From DATFXF01 sp035258565 (GTDB taxonomy: Bacteria; Acidobacteriota; Terriglobia; Acidiferrales; UBA7541): a DNA stretch of 34,286 nucleotides. The notes beneath the pieces are model-generated. The model did no database searches. It saw only the letters and a list, made by a program, of their open reading frames with translations, and was not told the origin of the DNA. The translations under genes were made by a program, and so were the position numbers. Positions 24,176-31,719 of the stretch are shown here, piece after piece (the stretch's first letter is position 1; every line of letters starts with the position of its first letter). Location: NCBI GenBank assembly GCA_035258565.1, contig DATFXF010000015.1, positions 1 through 34,286 on the forward strand, read 5' to 3'.

Positions 24176-25195
24176 ATGGTTGTGGTGATGCAAGTCGGCT
24201 CGACCGAAGAACAGATCCAGCACGTCATTGACCGGCTGATATCGCTGGGATTCGACGTGCACCGTTCGACTGGGGCCACCCACACTGTGCTCGGCGCAGT
24301 CGGCGTGCGCAGCGATTTCGACCCGCGCGACATCGAGCTGCTGGACGGCGTCCGCGAAGTCGTGCGGATCACGCAGCCGTACAAGCTCGCGAGCCGCGTG
24401 TTCCGCCCCGAGGGCACCATCGTCAACGTCGGCCAAGGCGTGCGCATCGGGGGACCCGAAGTCGTCGTCGCCGCTGGGCCGTGCGCGGTGGAATCGGCCG
24501 AGCAGATCCATACCATCGCTGAGCGCGTTGCGCGGCTGGGCGCGAAGCTCCTGCGCGGCGGTGCCTTCAAGCCGCGCTCCTCGCCCTACACCTTTCAGGG
24601 GCTCGGCAAGCGGGGCCTCGAGCTGCTCCGCGAAGCCGCGGACAAAACCAGCCTGCTGGTGGTCAGCGAGGTGATGGATCCTTCGCAGATTTCGCTCCTG
24701 CTCGACTACGTGGACGTGCTCCAGGTGGGCGCACGCAATATGCAGAACTACCACCTGCTGCGGGCGCTCGGCGAAGTTTCAAAGCCGGTGCTGCTCAAGC
24801 GCGGGATGTCCGCCACGATCGAGGAACTGCTACTCAGCGCCGAATACATCATGGCGGGCGGCAACTACAATGTCATCCTCTGCGAGCGCGGCATCCGCAC
24901 ATTTGAGACCTATACCCGGAATACACTCGACATTGCCGCAATTCCTGTCATCAAGAAACTTTCACACCTACCGATCATCGCCGACCCCTCGCACGGCACC
25001 GGCCGGCGCGACAAAGTGTCGCCCATGGCCCGCGCGGCGGTCGCCGCGGGCGCCGACGGTCTGCTCCTCGAGGTTCACCACGACCCCGAGCACGCCCTTT
25101 CCGACGGCGCGCAATCGCTCTACCCTGACCAGTTCGCCCAACTGATGGCGGAACTGCGGATCATCGCGCCCGCCGTAGGCCGCCGAATGGCCTGA
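24176..25195 (+). CDS. aroF: 3-deoxy-7-phosphoheptulonate synthase (DAHP synthase, type I-beta)
   Basis: 339 residues. Residues ~1-70 form the ferredoxin-like regulatory domain of the Thermotoga/I-beta type (MVVVMQVGSTEEQIQHVIDR, ending near VVRITQPYK). The TIM barrel follows: AAGPCAVES with metal ligand C103, LLRGGAFKPRSSPYTFQG, SEVMD, LQVGARNMQN, VLLKRGMS, and IADPSHGTG with a metal histidine. It condenses phosphoenolpyruvate and erythrose 4-phosphate, the entry step of the shikimate pathway. A regulatory N-domain beside a chorismate mutase and TyrA suggests feedback by an aromatic product, but the ligand is not shown by the sequence. The start has GGGAGAGG just upstream. Confidence 0.95.
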   Translation: MVVVMQVGSTEEQIQHVIDRLISLGFDVHRSTGATHTVLGAVGVRSDFDPRDIELLDGVREVVRITQPYKLASRVFRPEGTIVNVGQGVRIGGPEVVVAAGPCAVESAEQIHTIAERVARLGAKLLRGGAFKPRSSPYTFQGLGKRGLELLREAADKTSLLVVSEVMDPSQISLLLDYVDVLQVGARNMQNYHLLRALGEVSKPVLLKRGMSATIEELLLSAEYIMAGGNYNVILCERGIRTFETYTRNTLDIAAIPVIKKLSHLPIIADPSHGTGRRDKVSPMARAAVAAGADGLLLEVHHDPEHALSDGAQSLYPDQFAQLMAELRIIAPAVGRRMA

Positions 25196-25198
25196 CCC

Positions 25199-26074
25199 AT
25201 GGCTCGCTCCGAAGAGCAGTTTCGCCGCGTGGCTATCTTGGGGACTGGTCTCATCGGGGGTTCGTTCGGATTGGCTGCACGACGGGCTCTCGAAGGGGCT
25301 CGCATCGTCGGCTGGGATCACAAGCACGTCCTGCGCGAGGCCGAAGCGTGCGGCGCGATCCACGAAGGAGTCCCGGGGCTTGAACGTGCGCTCGCCGGCG
25401 CGGACCTGGTTTACGTGGCCCTGCCGATTGGGGTTGCTCTGGCACTCGTGCCTGAAATTGCGCGTCACGCCGAGCCGCATGCCTTGGTCACCGACGCATG
25501 CAGCACGAAGCGGGCGCTATGCCGGGCGGCCGCAAACTATTTTGTGACCAGTTCGGCGCGGTTCCTTGGCGGGCACCCGATGGCCGGGAAAGAACTCACC
25601 GGTGTGGCTCGTTCCGAAGCGGAGTTGTTTCGCGGCGCGAAGTACATCCTGATCGGGGAGGCTGAGGCGCGCGGCGATCCCCGCGTGGCGCGGTTCGTCG
25701 CGCTCGTGGAGTTGCTAGGCGCGCGCCCCGTTTGGCTCGATGCGGAAACGCATGACTGGGCCGTGGCTATCATCTCGCACCTTCCGCAACTCGTGTCCGT
25801 GGCGCTGGCGCGAGTGGTCGGCGAGGAGACCGACGAGACAGGCCTTCCGGCGTCGCTCGCGGGACGCGGCTTGCGGGACACACTGCGGCTGGCTGGCAGC
25901 TCGTACGAAATGTGGCGTGACATCGGCCTGACTAATGCGGAGAACATTCAGCGGGCGCTCGACCGCCTGGCACAGGCCATCGAGCACGTGCGCACGCGCC
26001 TTGAGAGCCGCGAGCTCGAGGAGGAGTTCGCCGTGGCCAATGAACTCTACAAAACCCTCGCGGAGTTCGAGTAA
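25199..26074 (+). CDS. tyrA: Prephenate dehydrogenase
   Basis: 291 residues. NAD-binding Rossmann motif GTGLIGGS (15-22), acidic ribose ligand region WDHKHVL, and catalytic histidine H125 in GGHPMAGKE. The helical dimerisation domain follows (AIISHLPQLVSVALA, then RLAGSSYEMWRDI). It oxidises prephenate to 4-hydroxyphenylpyruvate for tyrosine. There is no C-terminal ACT domain and no fused mutase; the mutase is the separate AroQ. The start is 4 bp after the aroF stop with no own ribosome site, so coupling is likely. Last gene of the operon; a strong hairpin follows its stop. Confidence 0.95.
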   Translation: MARSEEQFRRVAILGTGLIGGSFGLAARRALEGARIVGWDHKHVLREAEACGAIHEGVPGLERALAGADLVYVALPIGVALALVPEIARHAEPHALVTDACSTKRALCRAAANYFVTSSARFLGGHPMAGKELTGVARSEAELFRGAKYILIGEAEARGDPRVARFVALVELLGARPVWLDAETHDWAVAIISHLPQLVSVALARVVGEETDETGLPASLAGRGLRDTLRLAGSSYEMWRDIGLTNAENIQRALDRLAQAIEHVRTRLESRELEEEFAVANELYKTLAEFE

Positions 26075-26082
26075 ACTGCCGG

Positions 26083-26108
26083 GGGACCTTGGCGAGAGCG
26101 CCGGTCCC
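26083..26108 (+). terminator. Hairpin terminator-like structure after tyrA
   Basis: GGGACC (26083-26088) pairs with GGTCCC (26103-26108), and an inner GGCG/CGCC pairs around an AGAG tetraloop, with a TT bulge between. It begins 8 bp after the tyrA stop. Only a short TTTT occurs downstream (~26117-26122), so termination may be imperfect. It marks the probable end of the trp/aro operon. Confidence 0.5.
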
Positions 26109-26158
26109 GTTGCGCGGGTTTTCGGTAGGGGAGAGGGGAATCTCCAAGGAACACGCGG

Positions 26159-26857
26159 ATGGATAAGCGTGTAGCGAACGCCGACGCAGCCATTGCTAAG
26201 CTGCGCGATGGCGCCACGATTCTCATGGGTGGCTTCGGACTGTGCGGCATCCCGGAAAACCTGATTGGCGCCGTCCGGCGCAAGGGCACGAGGAACCTCA
26301 CGGTGGTTTCGAACAACGCTGGCGTGGATGATTTCGGCATCGGGTTGCTGCTCCAGGCGCGTCAGGTGAAGAAGATGATTTCGACCTACGTGGGCGAGAA
26401 CAAGCTCTTTGAGCAACTTGTGCTGAAGGGCGAGCTCGAAGTTGAGTTGAATCCCCAGGGTACGCTCGCCGAGCGCATCCGCGCCGGCGGCGCGGGCATT
26501 CCGGCGTTCTTTACGCCCACGGGCTACGGCACGATGGTTGGCGAGAAAAAGGAGGTCCGCGAATTCAACGGTCGGAAGTATGTGCTCGAGCGAGCGTTGC
26601 GCGGCGACTTCGCATTTATCAAGGCTTGGAAGGGCGATCGCTGGGGAAACCTGATTTATCGGAGGACAGCGCGCAATTTCAATCCGGTGATGGCCACCGC
26701 CGCGGATTACGTCATCGCCGAAGTTGAGGAGCTAGTCGAGTTGGGTGAACTCGACCCGAACTCGATTCATACACCCGGTATTTTCGTGGACGCCATTTTC
26801 CGGGGCGAGCGCTACGAGAAGCGCATCGAGCGCCGCACGGTGCGGCAGCGGAGCTAG
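26159..26857 (+). CDS. scoA: 3-oxoacid CoA-transferase subunit A
   Basis: 232 residues. The N-terminal glycine loop (GATILMGGFGLCGIPENLI) and VSNNAGVDDFGIG are typical of the SCOT-type alpha subunit, as are the GAGIPAFFTPTGYGT and GDFAFIKAWKGDRWGNL blocks. With subunit B it moves CoA from succinyl-CoA (or another acyl-CoA) to an acetoacetate-type acid, for ketone-body or short-chain acid use. AAGGA precedes the ATG by 8 nt. Subunit B follows after 8 bp. An AtoD-type butyrate/acetoacetate specificity cannot be excluded. Confidence 0.9.
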   Translation: MDKRVANADAAIAKLRDGATILMGGFGLCGIPENLIGAVRRKGTRNLTVVSNNAGVDDFGIGLLLQARQVKKMISTYVGENKLFEQLVLKGELEVELNPQGTLAERIRAGGAGIPAFFTPTGYGTMVGEKKEVREFNGRKYVLERALRGDFAFIKAWKGDRWGNLIYRRTARNFNPVMATAADYVIAEVEELVELGELDPNSIHTPGIFVDAIFRGERYEKRIERRTVRQRS

Positions 26858-26865
26858 GAGGAGCG

Positions 26866-27534
26866 ATGGCTCAAGCGGAAGTGGACAAACGCGAGATCAT
26901 CGTGAAGCGCGTGGCGGCGGAGCTCCAAGATGGCTACTACGTCAACCTGGGCATCGGCATGCCCACGCTGGTCTCGAATTACATTCCTGCCGGCATGGAG
27001 GTAGTGCTGCAATCGGAGAACGGCATGCTCGGCGTGGGCCCGTTCCCGTTCGAAGGCGACGAAGACCCGGACCTGGTGAACGCCGGCAAGGAGACGGTCT
27101 CGGAGCTCTCCGGCACCAGCTACTTCTCGAGCGCCGATTCGTTCGGCATGATCCGCGGAGGGCATGTGGACCTCACCGTGCTCGGCGCGCTCCAGGTAGA
27201 TGAGAAAGGCAATCTGGCCAACTGGGCCATCCCCGGCAAGATGCTCAAGGGCATGGGGGGCGCAATGGACTTGGTCGCAGGAGCCAAGCGTGTCATCATC
27301 GCCATGGAGCACACGACCAAGGAGGGCCGGCCGAAGATTCTCCGCCAGTGCAGCCTGCCGCTGACCGGTGTCGGGGTCGTGAATCTGATTGTTACCGACC
27401 TCGGCGTGATCGAAGTCACGCCACAAGGCTTGTTGCTTGGCGAGGTTGCGCCTGGCGTCACTCCCGAGCAGGTGCAGGCGGCCACCGAACCGAAGTTGCG
27501 CATTGCGCCCGACCTCAAGACCATCTCCGTCTGA
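26866..27534 (+). CDS. scoB: 3-oxoacid CoA-transferase subunit B
   Basis: 222 residues. The catalytic glutamate is E51 in SENGMLG, the residue that forms the glutamyl-CoA thioester. Other family blocks: VNLGIGMPTLVSNY, GHVDLTVLGALQVDEKGNLANW, and GMGGAMDLV, with a C-terminal LTGVGVVNLIVTDLGV. AGGAGG sits 5 nt before the ATG. Together with the 8-bp-upstream subunit A it completes the enzyme; no thiolase or hydroxybutyrate dehydrogenase is nearby to fix the pathway. Confidence 0.92.
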   Translation: MAQAEVDKREIIVKRVAAELQDGYYVNLGIGMPTLVSNYIPAGMEVVLQSENGMLGVGPFPFEGDEDPDLVNAGKETVSELSGTSYFSSADSFGMIRGGHVDLTVLGALQVDEKGNLANWAIPGKMLKGMGGAMDLVAGAKRVIIAMEHTTKEGRPKILRQCSLPLTGVGVVNLIVTDLGVIEVTPQGLLLGEVAPGVTPEQVQAATEPKLRIAPDLKTISV

Positions 27535-27630
27535 CTCCGAGCCCCCACGACGAGCCAGCCGCGCTCGCGCGGAGAAGCGGTTGACGAACCCGCTACCTGC
27601 CGGGCAAGCGGAGAGGAAAGGAGATGGGGA

Positions 27631-27969
27631 GTGCGCTACCATGAGCCAGAGATGCGCAGCATCGAACCCAACTCCGTCGTGATCGTGAGTCTGCACAGCC
27701 CGAAGGAAAAGCTTTGGGGCGAGTTGGTCTCGATCCATCCCGCCGGCATCACCGTGCGCGCCATTGACCTGAACTCCTTTGACGATTTCATTCTTCAGGT
27801 CCTGCATCCGGAGGGCGAGCGCATCGGGCTCCCCACGCTGTTCTTCCCGATGACCCGCGTCGAGCGCATTGCCCTCGATGAGCCCTCGGGCTCCATTCCC
27901 TCGCTCGCAGAGCGGTTCGAGCACAAGGTGGGCCGCTCGCTGTTGGACTATCTCGCGCCGTTCGCCTGA
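27631..27969 (+). CDS. Small protein of unknown function upstream of pgsA
   Basis: 112 residues. I do not recognise the family. The GTG start is supported by AAAGGAG 7 nt upstream. The first ~60 residues alternate in a pattern suggesting a small beta-barrel (SVVIVSLHSPKEKLWGELV, then ITVRAIDLNSF), reminiscent of SH3/Sm-like folds. The C-terminal part (IPSLAERFEHKVGRSLLDYL) looks helical. No signal peptide or membrane span is seen. It is 21 bp upstream of pgsA on the same strand, so co-transcription is likely. The good ribosome site and codon use make it a real gene. Confidence 0.7.
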   Translation: MRYHEPEMRSIEPNSVVIVSLHSPKEKLWGELVSIHPAGITVRAIDLNSFDDFILQVLHPEGERIGLPTLFFPMTRVERIALDEPSGSIPSLAERFEHKVGRSLLDYLAPFA

Positions 27970-27990
27970 GCTGCTATACCATTCTCCCCC

Positions 27991-28542
27991 ATGGCCGCCC
28001 GCATCCTGACGGTTCCCAACCAACTCACGTTCCTGCGATTGGGCTTTCTGCCGTTCTTCATCATCCTGGTTCTCTACGGCCACTATCCTTGGGCGCTCGC
28101 CTTGTTGATTGCCGCGGCCCTCACTGACGGCTTGGACGGCCTGCTGGCGCGGCGGCTCAACCAGAAGTCCGCGCTCGGAGCCTACCTGGACCCCATCGCC
28201 GACAAACTGCTGCTCTCCTCGTCCTTTTTCATTCTGGCGCTGAAGGCGAAGATCAAGTGGTGGCTGGCAGTGCTGGTGTTGAGCCGCGACGTCATCATCC
28301 TGACCACTGCTGCGGTGATCATCCTCGTCGCCGGGTACCGGCCGTTTCCGCCCACTCTCTACGGCAAGATCGCCACCGCGGTGCAGATCCTTCTCGTGTT
28401 TGTTGTGGTGACGCAGGCGGTCGCCGACCATCCGGCGCTCGAGGTGCTTCGGGGGATCTTGGTCTATCTCGTGGCCGGGTTCACCGTTCTTTCCGGCTTC
28501 CACTACAGCGTGATCATCGCGCGTCGCCTGCAGGCGTCCTAA
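27991..28542 (+). CDS. pgsA: CDP-diacylglycerol-glycerol-3-phosphate 3-phosphatidyltransferase
   Basis: 183 residues with about five or six hydrophobic segments. The CDP-alcohol phosphotransferase signature is exact: D46-x2-D49-G50-x2-A53-R54-x8-G63-x3-D67-x3-D71. The N-terminus (LTVPNQLTFLRLGFLPFF) is the PgsA type. The enzyme makes phosphatidylglycerol phosphate, the first step toward phosphatidylglycerol and cardiolipin, at the inner membrane. A cardiolipin-synthase-like member of the same superfamily is the main alternative. Its stop overlaps the stop of the convergent rhomboid gene by 4 bp. Confidence 0.88.
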   Translation: MAARILTVPNQLTFLRLGFLPFFIILVLYGHYPWALALLIAAALTDGLDGLLARRLNQKSALGAYLDPIADKLLLSSSFFILALKAKIKWWLAVLVLSRDVIILTTAAVIILVAGYRPFPPTLYGKIATAVQILLVFVVVTQAVADHPALEVLRGILVYLVAGFTVLSGFHYSVIIARRLQAS

Positions 28543-29483
28543 CGGCTGGCAAGACCGCGGAAGTAGTCTACGAGCATGGCGGCGAAGCTCGCCGCAACCA
28601 CAAGAGCTGCCAGCCAGCCCAGTGCGTAGGCGCGCTGGCGCTCGGTGGAATTCATCGGCTCGCGGTCGACCATCACTCGCCCGAGCAGGAAGCCGGCTGC
28701 GAGACCACCGATGTGCGCCGCATTATCGATACCACCCACGACGAAGCCCAACACGAGGATATAAGCCACCCAGCGGAGCAGTTGCCCGCGCACCATTCGC
28801 ATATAGGCGCCGCCGCGCCGCGTCGTAATGGCCAGCATCAGTCCGATCAATCCCATCAGTGCGCCGGAAGCCCCAATGCCGATGCCGTAGCCGCCGTACG
28901 CAAACAGGTTCCACGCTGTACTGGCGGCGAGGCTGGCGACCCCCGTCGCGAGGTAGAGAAACAGGTAGCGGGCAGAGCCGTACACCTCCTCCACTTGTGG
29001 CCCCAGGTCCATCAATACCCAGGTGTTCATGGCGATGTGCAGCACACCGCCGTGCAAGAACATCGGCACCACCAGGCGCCACCATTGGCCCCCGAGGATG
29101 AGCAGGGATTGCCGCGCCCCCAGTCGCAGAAGCACCTGGCCGTTGATTCCTCCCAAGAGGCCGCCCTGGGGCGCGCGAGAACTCCCGACGGCATGGATCG
29201 TGGCCAGCACGCTGATGCCGAACAACAGGAAGTTCAGGCCCAGAACGGCGTAGGTGACCGGGGATTCGGTTGGCAACAAACTCGAAAGCGAGCGGCTGGC
29301 TGCGGCCAGAGAGAAGCTTAGGCTGGCGCCGCATTCGTGGCATTTCGTCGCCGTCGAACCGACCAGCGTGCCGCACGCCGGGCACAGCCGCGGCCGCGCG
29401 GGAGCCGCCTGCCGGCGGAACGCCCCGCTCAGGGAACTGCGCCACCGCTCGAGTCTCCTCTGCCAGCGAAGTGAAAGGGGCAC
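28539..29483 (-). CDS. Rhomboid intramembrane serine protease with N-terminal zinc ribbon
   Basis: 314 residues from the GTG at 29483, which has CAAGGAG 5 nt upstream. The longer frame to 29594 would run through the neighbouring promoter and into the next gene, so it is rejected. C34, C37, C48 and C51 (CPAC and CHEC) form a zinc ribbon. The membrane part has HIAMN (H149-N153, oxyanion side), catalytic S206 in GIGASGALMG and catalytic H257 in AAHIGGLAAG, within six or more hydrophobic segments. Rhomboids cut single-span membrane proteins inside the bilayer. The substrate is unknown. Confidence 0.92.
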   Translation of the reverse strand: MPLSLRWQRRLERWRSSLSGAFRRQAAPARPRLCPACGTLVGSTATKCHECGASLSFSLAAASRSLSSLLPTESPVTYAVLGLNFLLFGISVLATIHAVGSSRAPQGGLLGGINGQVLLRLGARQSLLILGGQWWRLVVPMFLHGGVLHIAMNTWVLMDLGPQVEEVYGSARYLFLYLATGVASLAASTAWNLFAYGGYGIGIGASGALMGLIGLMLAITTRRGGAYMRMVRGQLLRWVAYILVLGFVVGGIDNAAHIGGLAAGFLLGRVMVDREPMNSTERQRAYALGWLAALVVAASFAAMLVDYFRGLASR

Positions 29484-29492
29484 GGCGTCTCC

Positions 29493-29521
29493 TTGCGAGA
29501 AGGGTAAGGCGTTCCTATAAT
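29493..29521 (+). promoter_or_regulatory. Promoter of the 61-residue protein and rlpA
   Basis: -35 TTGCGA (29493-29498), 17-bp spacer, perfect -10 TATAAT (29516-29521). It lies 45 bp upstream of the small gene at 29566, in the divergent gap with the rhomboid gene. Confidence 0.55.
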
Positions 29522-29565
29522 ACCGAAAATCGTTAAGCGGCAACGGCAAAGGAGCAGGAGCCGAC

Positions 29566-29751
29566 ATGGCAACCTTCGAGCAGATTGGCCGCAAGATTGA
29601 CAGAGAACTCGAGAAGATGCGCCGCTACATCGGCCAGGAGCTGAAGCCTACGACCCGGCGCAAGGCCGTGGAAGCTTTACGGAAGGCATCGAAGGGTCTC
29701 GCCGACGCTGCCAACGAACTCGAGGCACGCGTGGCGCGGATGAAGAAGTGA
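29566..29751 (+). CDS. Small helical protein of unknown function
   Basis: 61 residues, not recognised as a named family. AAAGGAG lies ~11 nt before the ATG, and a consensus promoter is upstream. The sequence is highly charged (FEQIGRKIDRELEKMRRYI, then the KASKGLADAANELEARVARM helix) and is predicted to form two amphipathic helices, possibly a coiled-coil or a histone-like/regulatory peptide. No cysteine, signal or membrane span. rlpA begins 13 bp after the stop, so it is probably the first gene of an operon with it. Confidence 0.65.
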   Translation: MATFEQIGRKIDRELEKMRRYIGQELKPTTRRKAVEALRKASKGLADAANELEARVARMKK

Positions 29752-29764
29752 GGCGGGGCCTCGA

Positions 29765-30532
29765 GTGAAGAATCCAGAGCGGCGCTCGGGCGCGTCCAGA
29801 TGCGTTAGCGCCGCGGGCAGCCAAGGGGTTCGTTTCATCGGCCGCCTCGCCGTGGCGCTGCTCGCGCTCGGCACCGACGGATGCGCCCCTCACCGGCCCG
29901 TTGCCAGCCGGGCGCCTCGCCCTCCTACCCACCCGTCCCCAGGGGCAACACCATCTCGGACAACGCCTCCTCCGGCTGTTCCCGGCAGCTACGTCGAAGA
30001 GGGACTGGCCTCGTGGTATGGCGTGCCCTTTCATGGGCGCCGTGCCGCCAACGGCGAGATCTACGACATGTACAACCTCACCGCCGCGCATCGCACCCTG
30101 GCCTTTGAAAGCATTGTGCGCGTCACCAACTTGAAGAACGGTCGGCAGGCGGAAGTGCGCATCAATGACCGGGGTCCCTTTGTTGAGAACCGCATCATTG
30201 ACTTGTCGCTCGGGGCGGCGCAGGCGCTGGATATGGTGGCGATGGGCATAGTGCCGGTGCGCCTGGAGCTGCTTGCCGGGGAAAGCCCACAGGTGGGGAA
30301 CTTCGCGGTGCAGGTCGGCGCGTTCCTGGTGCGCGAGAATGCCGAAAGGCTCGCCGAGCGGCTCGAGAAGCGCTACCCGCCTGTATTCATTGTGGAATAC
30401 GATTCGCCTGCTGGCCTGTTCTACCGAGTGCGCGTCGGCCGCGTGGTGACCCAGTACGCCGCGCGGCAGCTCGCCGAGCAATTGCGCAGCGAAGAGGGCG
30501 TAGTGCCTTTTGTCGTGCGGCTCGACGAGTAG
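29765..30532 (+). CDS. rlpA: RlpA-family septal lytic transglycosylase/lipoprotein
   Basis: 255 residues. An N-terminal hydrophobic segment (LAVALLALG) precedes C40, which could be a lipidated cysteine, though the TDGC lipobox is poor. A Pro/Thr-rich linker (~45-75) follows. Double-psi beta-barrel ~78-168: GLASWYGVPFHGRRAANGE, H109, and catalytic D135 in RINDRGPF. C-terminal SPOR domain ~178-253: FAVQVGAFLVRENAERLA, which binds denuded septal peptidoglycan. RlpA cleaves glycan strands without stem peptides at division sites. The GTG start is the only one giving the hydrophobic segment. It belongs to an operon with the 61-residue gene upstream. Confidence 0.9.
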   Translation: MKNPERRSGASRCVSAAGSQGVRFIGRLAVALLALGTDGCAPHRPVASRAPRPPTHPSPGATPSRTTPPPAVPGSYVEEGLASWYGVPFHGRRAANGEIYDMYNLTAAHRTLAFESIVRVTNLKNGRQAEVRINDRGPFVENRIIDLSLGAAQALDMVAMGIVPVRLELLAGESPQVGNFAVQVGAFLVRENAERLAERLEKRYPPVFIVEYDSPAGLFYRVRVGRVVTQYAARQLAEQLRSEEGVVPFVVRLDE

Positions 30533-30633
30533 GAAAGGGGCCCTCGCAGCTACGAGCGGACCGCCTTTCTAACGGCTCCACGCCCACGGGGACAGCGAGC
30601 GCCAGTCGAAACGCCGGCGCCGGCGAGGGAAGA

Positions 30634-30975
30634 ATGAGCGATTGCATTTTTTGCCAGATTGGTCGTAAAGAGGCGCCAGCAAGAATCGTCTACGAAGACC
30701 CCGAGATCTTTGCTTTCGAAGATATCCACCCGCAGGCGCCGGCGCATCTTCTGGTCTGCCCGCGGAAGCACATCGCTTCGCTTGCCGAGACCACTCCCGG
30801 CGATGCTGAGTTGCTGGGCCGCATGATTAGGGTGGCAGCGCAGTTGGCCGCCGAGCGGAAGTTGACTGACGGCTACCGGATGGTCTTCAACAGCGGCCGT
30901 GGCGCTGGGCAGTCGGTCTTTCATTTGCATCTGCACCTGATGGGCGGGCGAACCTTCCGCTGGCCGCCGGGATGA
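30634..30975 (+). CDS. HIT (histidine triad, HINT-type) nucleotide-binding protein
   Basis: 113 residues, the normal HINT length. The N-terminal CIFCQI gives C4 and C7 of the zinc site with H46, then AFEDIHPQAPAHLL, and the triad H97-x-H99-x-H101 in SVFHLHLHLMGGR. Family members hydrolyse AMP-lysine or AMP-phosphoramidate-type compounds. GAGGGAAG lies just ahead of the ATG. It is 100 bp after rlpA, in the same direction, and convergent with the FHA gene 17 bp away. Confidence 0.93.
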   Translation: MSDCIFCQIGRKEAPARIVYEDPEIFAFEDIHPQAPAHLLVCPRKHIASLAETTPGDAELLGRMIRVAAQLAAERKLTDGYRMVFNSGRGAGQSVFHLHLHLMGGRTFRWPPG

Positions 30976-30992
30976 GAGCTGAGCGCGGGGGA

Positions 30993-31718
30993 CTAGTCGT
31001 GGCAGAGGAAGGTCATCCGGACGCGGCCCACCTCGATCAGGTCGCCATCGTTTAGGCGCGTGGGGCCGTCGATCGGCTGACCATTGATCTTGGGCACACG
31101 GTCGGCGCGGCCGAGGTAGTAGCCATCCTTACGCTTGTTGATTTGTGCCGCGACCTGAGGAGCGAGCCAGCCGCGCAGCCGCACCGTGGCCATCTGCGAC
31201 TTTCCGATTACGGTGAGCTTGTTCGAGAGCAGATACTCCTTCCGATCGGTCTTTCCGCTGAGCACGGAGAGCAGAGGCACGCGAACGCGGGTGTGGGCGA
31301 GCGGTGAGCGCTCGCCGGCGGCCAGGGCCTGCTCGAGCATCTGACGGCGTTCCTTGGTGTCGAGCACCATGGTCTCGTCCACCTTGGGCGCGGAGACCTT
31401 ACGGCCGGCATCCAAGGGGAGCGCGGCGTCGTGCGCCGTATCTACCACGATGTGGTGTTTGCCGATGACGATGGCATCGCCATCGCGCAGCGCGGCACGT
31501 TCGATGCGCAACTCGTTCACAAATGTACCGTTCAGGCTGTTCAGGTCTTCGACCACGAGGCGTCCGGCCTCTGGGTACACCCGCGCGTGGTAATTCGAGA
31601 CGGCTAGGTTGTCGATGGCGATATCGTTGTCGGGCGCGCGGCCGATGCTGAGCGGACGGCTGCCGATGGGCACTTCTTTCAGCGGTGACTCCTGGAATTT
31701 GAGCACGAGTCTTGCCAT
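30993..31718 (-). CDS. Two-FHA-domain signalling protein
   Basis: 241 residues from the ATG at 31718, supported by GGAGG 8 nt upstream. The longer frame to 31904 is a shadow of the PP2C gene. FHA domain 1 (~20-95): SIGRAPDNDI with R27, S41 and H44, and LNSLNGTFVN with N63-G64, the phosphothreonine-binding residues. Linker ~105-130 contains DETMVLDTKER with T116, a possible phosphorylation site that the FHA domain could bind. A second FHA-like fold covers ~160-241 (VIGKSQMATVRLRG, then INGQPI) but has weaker binding-site residues. It starts 1 bp after the PP2C stop, so the two are coupled. Confidence 0.88.
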   Translation of the reverse strand: MARLVLKFQESPLKEVPIGSRPLSIGRAPDNDIAIDNLAVSNYHARVYPEAGRLVVEDLNSLNGTFVNELRIERAALRDGDAIVIGKHHIVVDTAHDAALPLDAGRKVSAPKVDETMVLDTKERRQMLEQALAAGERSPLAHTRVRVPLLSVLSGKTDRKEYLLSNKLTVIGKSQMATVRLRGWLAPQVAAQINKRKDGYYLGRADRVPKINGQPIDGPTRLNDGDLIEVGRVRMTFLCHD

Positions 31719-31719
31719 C

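Noticed and set aside
23339..24754. Minus-strand frame (471 codons) across trpA, aroQ and aroF
   Set aside because: Antisense of three clear enzymes; no ribosome site or domain.
26854..28503. Long minus-strand frame (549 codons) across scoB, the unknown gene and pgsA
   Set aside because: Runs antisense over three recognisable genes and their spacers, has no domain and is rich in Gln/His/Arg as shadow frames are.
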